Shown: positions 26,499 through 37,260, counted from the first letter of the stretch. The stretch: DNA of 64,000 bases from Alkalisalibacterium limincola (GCF_008017755.1 NZ_VRTS01000003.1:248001-312000), one strand, 5' to 3'. Program-made: numbers and translations. The notes: generated by a model not told the origin, from the sequence alone.

Positions 26499-27713
26499 AT
26501 GCGCAGGGTCGTCATTACCGGTCGCGGCATCGTCTCCTGCCTGGGCAACGACCTGGGCAGCGTCACCCGCTCGCTGCGCGAGGGCGAATCCGGCATCCGC
26601 CACGACGCGAAGTTCGAGGAAATGGGCTTGCGCAGCCATGTTTCGGGCGCACCACGGATCGAGCTGGAAGCCCGCATCGACCGCAAGCTGCGCCGCTTCA
26701 TGGGCGACGCGGCGGCCTATGCCTACGTGGCGATGGCCGATGCGATCGAGGAGTCCGGCCTGCCGACCGACGTGGTGTCCAACCCGCGCACCGGCCTGCT
26801 GATGGGTTCGGGTGGCGGCTCTCCGGAACACCAGATCGAGGCGGCCGACACCCTTCGCGCCAAGGGCGTGCGGCGCGTCGGCCCCTACCAGGTCACCCGG
26901 ACGATGAGCTCGACCGTCTCGGCCTGCCTGGCCACGGCGTTCGGGATCCGTGGGCTGAACTACTCCATCTCCTCCGCCTGTGCCACGTCCGCCCATTGCA
27001 TTGGCGCGGCGGTGCAGCAGATCCAGTGGGGCATGCAGGACGTCATGTTCGCCGGCGGCGGCGAGGAGCTCAGCTGGGGCATGGCATCGCTGTTCGACGG
27101 CATGGGTGCCCTGTCGACCAAGCGCAACGACTCCCCTGCCCTCGCTTCGCGCGCCTACGACGCCAGCCGCGACGGCTTCGTCATCGCCGGCGGCGGTGGC
27201 GCCCTGGTGCTGGAAAGCCTCGAGCACGCACAGGCGCGCGGCGCACGCATCCTGGCCGAAGTGGTCGGCTATGGCGCCACCTCCGATGGCGTGGACATGG
27301 TCGCGCCCTCGGGTGAAGGCGCGGCTGCCTGCATGCGCCAGGCCATTGCCGGCATCGACGGCGGCATCGACTACATCAACACCCACGGCACCTCGACCCC
27401 GGTCGGCGACACCTGCGAGCTGGGTGCGCTGCGCGACGTGTTCGGCGATGCGGTGCCTCCGTTCTCCTCGACCAAGTCGCTCTCGGGCCACTCGCTGGGC
27501 GCGGCCGGCGTGCACGAGGCGATCTACTGCCTGGCGATGATGGATCACGGCTTCATCGCCGGATCGATCAATGTCGAGGATCCGGACCCGGCCGTGGCCG
27601 GCATGGACCTGGTCACGCGCTCGCGCGACGCCGAGGTTCGCACGGTGCTGTCGAACAGCTTCGGTTTCGGTGGCACCAACGCCAGCCTGGTGCTGCGCCG
27701 CTTCGAGGACTGA
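26499..27713 (+). CDS. fabB: 3-oxoacyl-ACP synthase I
   Basis: Condensing enzyme that elongates the cis-decenoyl product of FabA. It is 404 residues. The catalytic triad is visible: Cys in [13 protein letters not shown] near residue 163, His in [12 protein letters not shown] near 298 and His in [14 protein letters not shown] near 333. The glycine-rich end [14 protein letters not shown] is complete. The ATG at 26499 follows the fabA stop by two bases, so translation is probably coupled. Confidence 0.96.
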   Translation: MRRVVITGRGIVSCLGNDLGSVTRSLREGESGIRHDAKFEEMGLRSHVSGAPRIELEARIDRKLRRFMGDAAAYAYVAMADAIEESGLPTDVVSNPRTGLLMGSGGGSPEHQIEAADTLRAKGVRRVGPYQVTRTMSSTVSACLATAFGIRGLNYSISSACATSAHCIGAAVQQIQWGMQDVMFAGGGEELSWGMASLFDGMGALSTKRNDSPALASRAYDASRDGFVIAGGGGALVLESLEHAQARGARILAEVVGYGATSDGVDMVAPSGEGAAACMRQAIAGIDGGIDYINTHGTSTPVGDTCELGALRDVFGDAVPPFSSTKSLSGHSLGAAGVHEAIYCLAMMDHGFIAGSINVEDPDPAVAGMDLVTRSRDAEVRTVLSNSFGFGGTNASLVLRRFED

Positions 27714-27733
27714 GCGCCCGTTCGCCTGTCGGA

Positions 27734-29440
27734 TCAGGCGAACGAGGCCATCACCGGCCCCTGGCCTCGTGCCATCTCGACCGCCGTGCCGATCGCGTGT
27801 GCGAGCACCGGAGGCACGCCGGGGCTGTCGCTTTGCCGCGCCGCCTCCAGGATCGCCATCGCCAGCGCCGGTTTCGATCCCCGTCGCGCCGCCTGTTGCA
27901 GCGTGCGGGTCGCCGGGCTCGCCGCCGGCCGTTCCCCGCCCTCCCCGTCGACATCCAGCGCCGCCACCTGGCGGATCAGGGTCTCGTAGCCGGCATTCCA
28001 CAGGCAGCGTTCGATATCGGGCTCGCGCAGCTGGCTGATGTGACGCTGCGCGGGTCGTCCTTCCAGCAGTCCTTCCGCCACGCTTCGATAGGTGTTGCCC
28101 GCGCCATCGCCGTCGCACAGCACGTGCCACTCGATGCCCAGCGCGTCGGCCATGCGCACCAGCGGACGGATGCCGCACTGGGCGAACTCCACGCAGGCCA
28201 CCCCTTCGCCAGCCAGGTCGAAGCCCAGGGCCGCACTGAACTCGGGCAGGTACCAGAACTCGCTCTCGCCCTCCACCAGGAGCCAGCATCGCGCGAACAA
28301 CGCGTCGCCGTGGCGTGCCCGCACGTGGTAGGTGACCTTGCGCAGTTCGTCGGGTTCCAGGCTGTCCGCCTGCAAGCGCCGCACCTGCAATGAGCCATCG
28401 CTGCGGTACAGGCGCTGCACCGCGGTGAGCGGTGCGGACGAGAGCAGCACGCCGCTCTCGGTGGCCACGACGCGCTGCAGCTCGATGGCCTCGATCAATC
28501 GCCACACCGCTGCCAGCAGGATCGGATGCAGCCCGGCCTCGGGCTGCTCCATCAACACCACCGGATCGCACCGCGCCGCATCCTCGCTCCGGTCCAGCAG
28601 TGCACCCAGCAGGAACAGCACCCCGACCAGGGCCGCGCCGCCGCCGTGCTGGGCGAGCGGCAGGGGCTCGTCGCCATCGGCGTCGCCCGTGCCGTTCGCT
28701 GGCTGGCCGCCGTTGCCCCGCAACGCCTGCGCCATCGCGCCGATCAACGCCGGCGCTGGCGCACGCACCAGGTCGACACCCCGGCCGATGCGCTGCGCCA
28801 GCTCGAATGCTGCCTGCAACCCCTCCTGCATCCCCGCCTCGCGCGGGGCGTGTGCGCCACCGGAGAGTCGCTGGTGGAATGCCTCCAGGCGCTTTCGAAC
28901 CGCTTCGGGGTCGGAGGCGCGCCCGGCCCGGGCCTGGACCTGCGTCCCACGCACCAGATGGCCACCGCGCAGCAGGACGAGTGGACTGGCCTCGCGCAAC
29001 GCAGCCACGGTCTCGTCGTCGAGTTCCACGGCTTCGCCGGGGCTTTCCCAGTCCAACGCCTCGGCGTGGGCATGGATCGCCCCGCTGCGGTCGCGGCGGG
29101 CCTTCAGGCGCAGGCTGATCCGACGCACTCCGCCTTCGTCGCTGCGCAGGACCTGCTTGAGCACCGGCGTGTCGAGGCATTTCCAGGAACCCGGGCCCGG
29201 CTCGACCAGTTCCAGGGTGATGGCGATCGGGCCACCCTTCCCGCCCCGGGGGCGATGGAAGTCAACCGCGCGGAAACCGGCCACCCCGCCCTCGGAGGGC
29301 AGCAGGACCAGCGCCAGCGCATCGAACAGCGTGGACTTGCCGGCCCCGTTCTCGCCAATCCACACGGCCAGCGTGTCGAACTCCAGGCGGGCTTCCCGCA
29401 GGCCGCGGAAGTTGCGGACCGACAGTCGCTTCAGGGCCAT
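27734..29440 (-). CDS. OLD-family ATP-dependent endonuclease (AAA ATPase plus Toprim)
   Basis: OLD proteins combine an ABC/RecF-like ATPase with a Toprim nuclease and include phage-defence nucleases. The 568-residue protein begins LKRLSVRNFRGLREA and has Walker A GENGAGKSTLFDA near residue 32. Walker B is VVLMEQPEAGLHP near 315, with the EQPE form common in AAA15-like ATPases. The Toprim domain has WLLVEGESEFWYLPE near 405 (metal-binding Glu) and HVLCDGDGAGNTY near 460 (DGD). The ATG at 29440 lies within the 3' end of the LOG-family gene on the same strand, so the two overlap and are probably co-translated. It converges with fabB, whose stop is 20 bases away. Defence function is inferred from the family only. 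Confidence 0.82.
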   Translation of the reverse strand: MALKRLSVRNFRGLREARLEFDTLAVWIGENGAGKSTLFDALALVLLPSEGGVAGFRAVDFHRPRGGKGGPIAITLELVEPGPGSWKCLDTPVLKQVLRSDEGGVRRISLRLKARRDRSGAIHAHAEALDWESPGEAVELDDETVAALREASPLVLLRGGHLVRGTQVQARAGRASDPEAVRKRLEAFHQRLSGGAHAPREAGMQEGLQAAFELAQRIGRGVDLVRAPAPALIGAMAQALRGNGGQPANGTGDADGDEPLPLAQHGGGAALVGVLFLLGALLDRSEDAARCDPVVLMEQPEAGLHPILLAAVWRLIEAIELQRVVATESGVLLSSAPLTAVQRLYRSDGSLQVRRLQADSLEPDELRKVTYHVRARHGDALFARCWLLVEGESEFWYLPEFSAALGFDLAGEGVACVEFAQCGIRPLVRMADALGIEWHVLCDGDGAGNTYRSVAEGLLEGRPAQRHISQLREPDIERCLWNAGYETLIRQVAALDVDGEGGERPAASPATRTLQQAARRGSKPALAMAILEAARQSDSPGVPPVLAHAIGTAVEMARGQGPVMASFA

Positions 29441-30214
29441 GGCACCGTCGGGTCCATGACACCGGGCTGCCGCCGGCCGGTGCACCGTTTTCACGGGCCT
29501 TGCGTGCCTCGTGGATGATTCGGGTCGCCTCCGCCGGCTCGTCGGTGATGTGCCACAGCGCGGTATCGTCGGGTGCGATGGTGTTCTCGCGCAGCGCCGA
29601 CGCCTCCAGGAAGCCGCGCAGCGCGCCCAGTAGTCGGCGCCCATCGTCACCACGGGGAAGCGCTCGATGCGCCCGGTCTGCATCAGCGTCAGCGCCTCGA
29701 ACGCCTCGTCGAGCGTGCCGAAGCCCCCGGGCATCAGCACGAAAGCGCACGAGTACTTCACCAGCAGCACCTTGCGTACGAAGAAGTAGTGCAGCTGCAG
29801 CTGGTGATCGAGGTAGGCGTTGGGTTTCTGCTCGTGGGGCAGTTCGATGTTGACGCCGTAGCTGGGCCCGCCACCCTCGCGGGCACCGCGGTTGGCCGCC
29901 TCCATGATGCCCGGCCCCCCGCCGGTCATGATCGCGAAGCCCGCCTGCGCCAGCTGCCGTGCCGTCTCGCGGGCCATTGCGTAGTAGCGGTGGTCCTCGG
30001 CGAAGCGGGCCGAGCCGAAGATCGTCACGCAGGGCCGGTCGATGTGCAGCGAGGCGAAGCCGCGCAGGAACTCCAGGAAGATCCGGATCGCGCTTTCGTG
30101 GTCCTCGGGACGGGTGTGCCGGCTGCTGAGGAACTCGCGCTCGGCGCCGAGCGTGGCTTCCAGCAGGCTGGGCCTGTCGCGGGGCGGATTGTCCTTGTCC
30201 ATCAGCTCATCCAC
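29431..30214 (-). CDS. LOG-family nucleoside-monophosphate phosphoribohydrolase-like protein, frameshifted
   Basis: LOG (TIGR00730-type) proteins hydrolyse nucleotides such as AMP or cytokinin riboside phosphates to free base. Motifs are intact: FGSARFAEDH near residue 60, IMTGGGPGIMEAANRGA near 95, and VLMPGGFGTLDEAFEALTLMQ near 165. GTG at 30214 has GACGAGG six bases upstream; an ATG at 30202 is the alternative. The frame breaks near 29630 (MGADYWA to LRGFLEASALRENTIAP), consistent with one missing base. A second missing base near 29455 would place the stop at 29431, overlapping the OLD gene start by ten bases. Without the second repair the frame would read on into OLD. Both breaks look like sequence errors. 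Confidence 0.75.
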
Positions 30215-30270
30215 GCCGTGCCTCGTCGGGCATCGTGGATCACAGACTAGCAAGCGCGGCGCCTGGAACG

Positions 30271-30313
30271 AAAAAGGCCCGACGTCGCACCCAGGGGGAG
30301 GCGACGTCGGGCC
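30271..30313 (-). terminator. Intrinsic terminator of the metal-efflux operon
   Basis: A perfect 13-bp stem (GGCCCGACGTCGC with GCGACGTCGGGCC) with a 12-base loop is preceded on the plus strand by AAAAA, giving a U run on the minus-strand transcript. It lies about 160 bases beyond the stop at 30473 and separates that operon from the LOG gene. Confidence 0.75.
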
Positions 30314-30472
30314 ATGTAAGTGTCCCAAGTTTGCTGAAACCAATCCTTGGTCGGCGCTCCACGCTCCTATCAACGCCTGCGCCCAAGGGACACAGCGAGC
30401 ATGTGCCAATACCCGACCCCTGTCCGTCGGAGAAAAGCCGAGTCGCGTGTAGGATTTTTCCTACACGCAGCG

Positions 30473-31801
30473 TCAGTCTTCCTCCAGGGGGTCCACCAGC
30501 GCGGACGCGGTGGCCGCGGCCAGCGCAAGCCAGGCGTCCCACACCGACAGGCGCGCATCGATCCGCGCCGCCCGCGCCTGCAGCGCAGCCTCCTCGGCCA
30601 GGAGCGCGGGGCCGAGATCGGTGGCACCGCCCGCGTGCAGGCGTCCGGCCAGCGTCGAACGCTCGATGGCCAGCCCAGTGGCCTCCTCGACTTCCTCGAG
30701 CGCGCCGTGCCGCCCGGAAAGCACCAGCACCGAGCGCTCCACCTCCACCCCCACCTGGCGCTGCAGCAACACCTGGCGTGCCTGCGTGGCGTCGGCCCCG
30801 GCACGGGCCAGCGCCACCCGGGCGCCGGCCGCATCGAACAGCGGCACCGACACGCGCAACTCCGGTCCGAACGCGCCGGGTTCGCGCCGCACGCCCACGT
30901 CGAGTACATCGACGCCGCGTCCGAACCCTTCCAGCGCCAGTGCGGCGGCGGCACGCTCGCGTTCGGCCGATGCGGCCTCCAGCTCCGGCCGCTGCCGCTG
31001 TGCGATCTCAAGCAGCACGGCCTCGTCCAGCACCGGACTCGGTGGCCTCGGCAGCTCCCCGGGCAACACCAGCGCGGTCCCCCGCTCCAGTCCCATCGCC
31101 AGGGCCAGGTCGGCGCGCCGTTCGGCGAACTCCGCATTCGCCCGCGCCACCATCGCCCGCGCATCGGCGGCTTCGCGCTCGAGCTCGAGCAGGTCCAGGA
31201 TGCCGACACGGCCGCGCGCCTGTTCGCGGTGCATCAGGTCGAGCCGCTCGCCCAGCACCGCCACCCGTTGCGACTCGATCGCCGCGCGCTCGCAAGCCGC
31301 CAGCGCCGCCAGGTGGGCGGCTTCCACTTCCCGTGCCATCGCCAGCAGCTGCCCGGCCGCCACTGCGGTGGCCTGCTCCAAGGCCGCGTCCGCCTCGGCC
31401 ACCCGCCGCGGTCGCTGCAACACCGCGATCAGCGACTGCATCAGCCCGTACTCCAGCATCCAGCCACCGCCGTCGCGGCGCAGCCCCATGACCGACAGCA
31501 TCGGGTTGGGCAGCAAGCCGGCCTGCCAGCGCCGCGCCGCCTCCGCGTCCAGATCCGCCAGCACCGCATGCACGCCGGGGTGGTTGGCCAGCGTCCAGGC
31601 GACGGCCCCGGCGGTGGACAGTTCGCCCTCCGGCAGCGGCCCGGGCGCGTCCAGCGGTGCCAGCCCATCGCGCCCGAAGTCGGCCCCGGCGTCGCCCAGG
31701 GTGGCGGCGATCGCCGCTTCATCCACCTTCGGCGGCGCCGTGGCGCAGCCCCCGAGCACGACCGCGAGCGCGACCATGCCGGCAATCGTGGCGTACTTCA
31801 T
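30473..31801 (-). CDS. Outer-membrane efflux factor, CusC/CzcC type
   Basis: TolC-like channel of a heavy-metal RND pump. The 442-residue protein has a lipoprotein signal (MVALAVVLGGC, Cys19). Two long alpha-helical repeats follow, with typical phrases HPGVHAVLADLDAEAARRWQAG, LLPNPMLSVMG and, in the second half, RPELEAASAERERAAAALA and LRVSVPLFD. It is the last gene of the operon, unlike many cus operons where this gene comes first. Its ATG overlaps the stop of the pump gene by four bases (ATGA). Confidence 0.88.
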   Translation of the reverse strand: MKYATIAGMVALAVVLGGCATAPPKVDEAAIAATLGDAGADFGRDGLAPLDAPGPLPEGELSTAGAVAWTLANHPGVHAVLADLDAEAARRWQAGLLPNPMLSVMGLRRDGGGWMLEYGLMQSLIAVLQRPRRVAEADAALEQATAVAAGQLLAMAREVEAAHLAALAACERAAIESQRVAVLGERLDLMHREQARGRVGILDLLELEREAADARAMVARANAEFAERRADLALAMGLERGTALVLPGELPRPPSPVLDEAVLLEIAQRQRPELEAASAERERAAAALALEGFGRGVDVLDVGVRREPGAFGPELRVSVPLFDAAGARVALARAGADATQARQVLLQRQVGVEVERSVLVLSGRHGALEEVEEATGLAIERSTLAGRLHAGGATDLGPALLAEEAALQARAARIDARLSVWDAWLALAAATASALVDPLEED

Positions 31802-34800
31802 TGGATTTCTCCGGTGTTCAGTGGCGGCTCCATGGCGCTGCGCCTGACTTCGCGCCCCAGCAACAGACGGTAGACCGCCGGGATCACGAGCAGCGACAGC
31901 AGCGCTGCAGTGATCATCCCGCCGAGCATCGGTGCGGCGATGCGCTGCATCGTCGCGGCACCGGCACCCGAGGCCAGCATGATCGGCAGCAGTCCGGCAA
32001 TGATCGTGATCACCGTCATCGCCTTGGGCCGGATGCGACGCAGCGCGCCTTCGGTCAGCGCGAGCTCCAGCGACTCCATGTCGCCGAGCCCACCCCTTTC
32101 GCGGGCGCGCTTCACCGCCGAGTTCAGGTAGATCAGCATGATCACCCCGAACTCCGCGGCCACGCCAGCCAGCGCGATGAAGCCCACCGCCACTGCCACG
32201 GACCAGGCATAGCCCAGCAGCCACAGCAGCCACACGCCCCCGACCACGGCCAGGGGCAGGGTCAGCATGACGATGCCGGCCTCGATGGCCCGGCCGAAGG
32301 CCATGTAGAACAGCCCGAACACGATCACCAGCGTCAGCGGGACCGCGATCCACAGGCGCGCCTTGGCCCGCTCCATGTACACGTGGGTGCCCGCCCAGTC
32401 CCAGCTGTAGCCGGCGGGAAGCGCGGTCTCGGCCAGCACTTGCTCGGCGCGCCGGATCCAGCCGCCCATGTCGGCATCGGCCAGGTCCAGGAACACGAAG
32501 GTCGTGGGCCGCGCATCCTCGCTGCGGATCATCGGCGGCCCGTCGCTGATGCGGATGTCGGCGATGCTGCCGAGCTGCACGTGGCTTCCCGAAGGCGTCA
32601 CCAGGGGAAGCTCGGCCAGCGCCTCGGGCGAATCACGCCACGACTGCGGCAGGCGCACGGCGATCGGGTAGCGTTCGCGGCCCTCGATGACCGTCGACAC
32701 CGACTCGCCGCCCACCACCGAAGCCAGCAGCGACTGGATCGACCCCATGGACAGGCCATGGCGAGCCAGCGCCTGCCGGTTGGGCTCGACCTCGATGTAG
32801 CGCGCCCCGGCCACCTGCTCGGCGAAGGCCGAACGCGTGCCCTCCACGCCCTGCAGGCGCGCGGCCAGGTCGGTGGCCAACTGCGAGAGCACCGGCAGCT
32901 CCGGCCCGCTGACCTGCAGCCCCAGGGGCGTGCGGATGCCGCTGACCTGCATGTTGATGCGGTTGAGGATCGGTGGCACCCAGGCATTGGTCAGGCCGGG
33001 CACCTGCACCGCTGCATCGAGCTCCTGCACCAGCTTGTCCATCGTCATGCCGTCGCGCCATTGCGAGGGCGGGTGCAGCTGGATCACGGTCTCGATCATC
33101 GTCAACGGCGCCGGGTCGTGGCGGTGTCCGCGCGCCCGGCCTTGCCGAACACGGTGGCCACTTCCGGCACCGACTTGATCATCCGGTTGGTCCGCTGCAA
33201 CAGCACCTGCGCCTCCCCGGGCGACAGTCCGGGCAGCGTCGTGGGCATGTACAGCAGGTCACCCTCCTCCAGCTCCGGCATGAACTCGCTGCCGATCCGG
33301 CTGGCCGGCCACAGCGTGGCCAGCATCACCACGCCGGCCAGCACCAGCACCACCACCGGGTGGCGCAGGCTGAAGCCCAGTGCCGGCCGGTAGGCCGCCA
33401 TCAGCCAGCGCGAAAGGCGGTGGTCCTGCTCGTCCATGATCGGGCCGCGGATCGCATAGCCCATCAGCACCGGCACCAGGGTCACCGACAGCGCCGCGGC
33501 CACCGCCATCGCCCAGGTCTTGGTCCAGGCCAGCGGGGCGAACATGCGGCCTTCCTGCGCTTCGAGCACGAACACCGGCAGGAAGGACAATGCGATCACC
33601 AGCAGGCTGAAGAACAGCGCCGGACCGACCTCTGTGGCGCTCTCGCGGATCACCTGCCAGTGGTCCGCACCCTCGGGACTGCGGCCGTGGGCCCGGCGCC
33701 ACTCGGCCAGGCGCTTGTGTGCGTTCTCGATCATCACCACGGCCGCATCGACCATCGCGCCGATCGCGATCGCGATGCCGCCCAGCGACATGATGTTGGC
33801 GTTGAGCCCCTGCATGCGCATGATCGCCAGCGCCACCAGCACGCCCAGCGGCAGGAACAGCGCGATGACCAGCGAGGAACGCAGGTGCCACAGGAAGATC
33901 GCGCACACCAGCAGCACCACCGCGATCTCTTCGACCAGGCGGTGGCTGAGGTTGTCCACCGCACGGCCGATCAGCGCGGAGCGGTCGTAGGTGGTGACGA
34001 TCTCGACGCCGGGCGGCAAGCCGCCCTGCACCGCGGCCAACCGCGCCTTGACCGAATCGATGACGGCCTGGGCGTTCTCGCCGTCGCGCATCACCACGAT
34101 GCCGCCGACCACCTCGCCCTCGCCGTCGAGCTCGGCGATGCCGCGCCGCGAGGCCGGGCCCAGGCGCAGCTGCGCCACGTCTCCCAGCAGCACCGGCCGG
34201 CCGTCCGCCGCCACGCCCAGCGGCACGGCCCCGAGGTCCTCGAGGCTGCGGATGTAGCCCACGCCGCGAACGAAGTACTCCGCCTCCGACATCTCGATCA
34301 GGCCGCCGCCGCTTTCCTGGTTCGCATCGCGCACCGCGGCCAGCACCTGCTCGAAGCCCAGCCCGTAGGCCTGCAGCCGCCGGGGATCGATCTGCGCCTC
34401 GTACTGGCGTACGTAGCCACCGACGCTGGCCACCTCGGACACGCCCGGCAGGCGTTGCAGCTCGAAGCGCAGGAACCAGTCCTGGATCGAGCGCAGTTGC
34501 GCCAGGTCGACCTGCCCGCTGCGGTCGACCAGCGCGTACTGGTAGATCCAGCCCACGCCGGTCGCATCCGGGCCCAACTGCGGCTCCACGCCTTCCGGCA
34601 GTTCGCCACGCACCTGCGAGAGATACTCCAGCACGCGGCTGCGCGCCCAGTACAGGTCGGTGCCATCCTCGAACAGTACGTAGACGAAGGAGTCGCCGTA
34701 CATCGAGAAGCCCCGCACCGCCCGCGCCCCCGGCACCGCCAGCATGCGCGTGGTGATCGGATAGGTGACCTGGTCCTCGACGATCTGCGGCGCCTGGCCC

Positions 34801-34961
34801 ATGTAGCTGGTGCGCACGATGACCTGCGTGTCGGACAGGTCCGGGATCGCATCCAGGTTGATGGTGCGCAGCGACACGATGCTCAGCACCGTCACCAGCG
34901 CCACCGCCACCAGCACCATGCCGCGGTGGGCCAGCGACCAGTCGATCACCCGCGCGATCAT
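31798..34961 (-). CDS. Heavy-metal RND pump (CusA/CzcA type), frameshifted near 33117
   Basis: Inner-membrane proton-driven pump that exports metal ions through the periplasmic adaptor and outer-membrane channel. It starts [20 protein letters not shown] and has the HME signature NLDAIPDLSDTQVIV. Two sets of membrane helices are present (LVEEIAVVLLVCAIFLWHL; SVAVAVGFIALAGVAAEFGV). A methionine-rich porter region and the phrase GKAGRADTAT lie at the break. There the frame shifts and continues with PLTMIETVIQLHPPSQWRDG, exactly as expected after restoring one base. The repaired length is about 1054 residues. Copper/silver specificity is favoured by the adaptor's YHS-like metal domains and the CopL-like gene, but metal-site residues were not aligned. 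Confidence 0.88.
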
Positions 34962-36458
34962 CAGTGCCCGCCCCCGTGGTCATGGCCCTGCATGCGCTGC
35001 AGGCCCGACGTCAGCTCGGCTTCGGAATCGAGCAGGAACTGTCCCGACAAGACGATGCCGTCGCCTTCGGACAAGCCCGAAACGATCTCGGTCCAGCCTT
35101 CGTGGATCGCGCCGAGTTCGACGGCCACCGGTTCGAACCGGTCTTCCCCCGCCAGGCGCACCACGCGGTTGCCCTGGCGCGTCCGGATCACCGCCGAGGA
35201 CGGCACCACCAGCACATCCTCACGGCGCGTGCCGGCGATCTCCGCATCCAGCCACGCGCCGAGGGGTAGCGCGTCGCCCGCCTCGGGAATCGGGAAGCGC
35301 ACCGCCAGGGTTTGCGTGACAGGGTCCACCGAGGGTGCGATGTAGGAGGCCTCGGCACGCCACTCGGTGCCGGCCAGGCCCGGCAGGGTGAAGCGGCCCT
35401 CCACGGTGTCGCCCAGCTGCATGCGCTGGGCCGGGAACAGCAGCGCCTCGATCCAAACCTGGCTGCGCGGCGTGATCTCCAGCACCGTCTCCCCCGCGGC
35501 CACCGAACCGCCCTCGCGGGCACCCAGCTCGGCGATCACGCCATCCACGGGCGCCCGGAGCGGAAGCCTGCGGCGCGATTCGCCCGACTGCTCGATCGCA
35601 TCGATGTCGCTGTCGGCGACCCCCAGCCGGCGCAGCGTTCGCGCGCGCCCGCGACGCTGCGTCCGCCCAGCAGCAGCTCCTCCTGGGCCTGCACCAGGTC
35701 CGGGGAATAGATCTCCGCGACCACCGCGCCGCGACGCACCGGGTCGCCGACCGCACGCACATGCAGGCGCTCGATCCAGCCCTCGCTGCGCGTGGACAGG
35801 CGCACCACGCCACTGGCGTCCGGCACCACCCGGGCGCCGACACGGAACAGCGGCGCCAGGCTGCGGCGCTCGGGATGGCCGATGCGCACCCCCAGGCTCT
35901 GCTGCAGCGCGGGGCTCAGTGCCACCGACGCGGCCTGGCCCGGCGCATGTGCAGCCTCGCGCGTGCGCGGCACCAGGTCCATGCCGCAGATCGGGCAACT
36001 CGACGGCTTGTCGTCGGTGATGTGCGGATGCATCGGGCACACATAGGTCGTGGCCCCGCTCGTCGCAGGGTCGACGTCGACCGGTGCAGGCCGCGCAGGG
36101 GCGGGCTGGGCAGCGGCAGGCTGGGCGGGTGCCGCGACCGGCACCTCGCGCGCACCAGGTTCATTCCGCAGATCGGACAGCGGCCCGGTCCGTCCTGGAC
36201 GATGGTGGGATGCATCGGGCACACGTGGCGGATCGCGGTGAGCGGCCCCGTGGCGTCGTGTCCGTGATCATGATCATGATCATGATCATGATCGTGGTCG
36301 TGCACATGCGCGGCATGCCCCTCCCCGGCGGGCGCCGCGCCGGGCGCGTCGTCGCGGCCACAGGCGCCAAGCAGCACGACCAGTGCAAGGAAGGAAACGA
36401 GGACGGCGCCGCGCAGCACGCGCAGGCGGGCGGGGAGTCGTCGGATTTGGAAAGCCAT
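34961..36458 (-). CDS. CusB-like periplasmic adaptor with two heavy-metal-binding domains, two frameshifts
   Basis: Membrane-fusion adaptor of the pump. The lipoprotein signal ends [12 protein letters not shown] His/Asp tract follows ([17 protein letters not shown], near residue 50), then a first heavy-metal domain (HVCPMHP with CPICGMNLV), a proline/alanine linker, and a second (YVCPMHP with [10 protein letters not shown]). Next come the barrel-sandwich and lipoyl parts ([27 protein letters not shown]-type helix, [18 protein letters not shown]) and a C-terminal GHDHGGGH tail. The frame breaks near 36158, between the metal domains, and again near 35650; the length is two bases short of whole codons. 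One domain is usual for CusB, so two plus the His tract is unusual. The stop overlaps the pump start (TGATG). Confidence 0.82.
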
Positions 36459-36519
36459 GATCGATACGCCTTGGATCGAAAACCGGGATGCCGGCGCGGG
36501 TGCCGGGCAGGAACGGGTT

Positions 36520-36957
36520 TCAGGCGTGGATCGGTGGCCTCAGCAGGCGCGTGGCCTGCAGGACAGGGGGAACGGCAGCATGCCAGGTGGCGCCGTGCAG
36601 CTGCGCGTGGACCGGTGCCGGCCAAACCCCCAGGGTGATGAACATGCTCGGCGTCGCGCAGCGCGCGACGCACTCGGCGTCACAGCCCGTGTGGGCGTGG
36701 CCGGCAGCGTCCGCCTCGTGGCAGTCCGACCCGGCCGAGGCCGCCAGCGCGGTGTCGACCGCGTCGTGGGCGCCGCCGTGCATGGCATGCCCTGCGTGCG
36801 TGGAAGCTGCCACGGCGTCCGTCGTCGCTTCGGGCGCACCCTTCGGACAACACGGCATCGCACCGAACGACGCCATCGGCCACAGCGACAGCGCCAGCAG
36901 CAGGAGCAGCAGCCTGCCGGCACGGCCGGTGGAGCGATGGCGGATCATCGGGAGCAT
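36520..36957 (-). CDS. CopL-like secreted His/Cys-rich protein
   Basis: A 145-residue protein that opens the metal-efflux operon. The signal peptide (GRLLLLLLALSLWPMASFG) is followed by potential metal ligands in clusters: AMPCCPKG, STHAGHAMHGGAHD, DCHEADAAGHAHTGC and DAECVARC. It ends LLRPPIHA, matching the RPPI ending of CopL-type proteins that control copper resistance genes in Xanthomonas. The adaptor gene begins 61 bases downstream. ATGs at 36957 and 36948 are both possible starts. Confidence 0.7.
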   Translation of the reverse strand: MLPMIRHRSTGRAGRLLLLLLALSLWPMASFGAMPCCPKGAPEATTDAVAASTHAGHAMHGGAHDAVDTALAASAGSDCHEADAAGHAHTGCDAECVARCATPSMFITLGVWPAPVHAQLHGATWHAAVPPVLQATRLLRPPIHA

Positions 36958-37008
36958 GGGCGAATGCTATCACTCCGGCAGCCAGCGATAAACGCCGGTG
37001 CCGAAACG

Positions 37009-37030
37009 AAAAAAGCCCGCGTGAGCGGGC
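37009..37030 (-). terminator. Terminator after the tRNA pair
   Basis: GCCCGC-GTGA-GCGGGC is preceded on the plus strand by a run of A, so it acts on minus-strand transcripts coming from the tRNA genes. It lies 19 bases past tRNA-Glu. Confidence 0.7.
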
Positions 37031-37048
37031 CTTGTTCGTTCGCGAGGA

Positions 37049-37123
37049 TGGCGTCCCTACGGGGATTCGAACCCCGGTCGCACCGTGAAAGGGTGGTGTC
37101 CTAGGCCTCTAGACGATAGGGAC
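37049..37123 (-). tRNA. tRNA-Glu (anticodon TTC)
   Basis: The minus strand reads GTCCCTATCGTCTAGAGG at the 5' end. The anticodon loop is CCTTTCACG-like with TTC, the T arm is CCGGGGTTCGAATCCCCG, and the acceptor closes as TAGGGAC-G with an encoded CCA. It is the second gene of a tRNA-Ala/tRNA-Glu transcript. Confidence 0.95.
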
Positions 37124-37141
37124 GTTGTACTCGCTGAAAAG

Positions 37142-37217
<76 letters not shown>

Positions 37218-37260
37218 ACTGCTGGAAAGCCCGGAAGCTTAGCGTCGGGTTCGCGACCCG

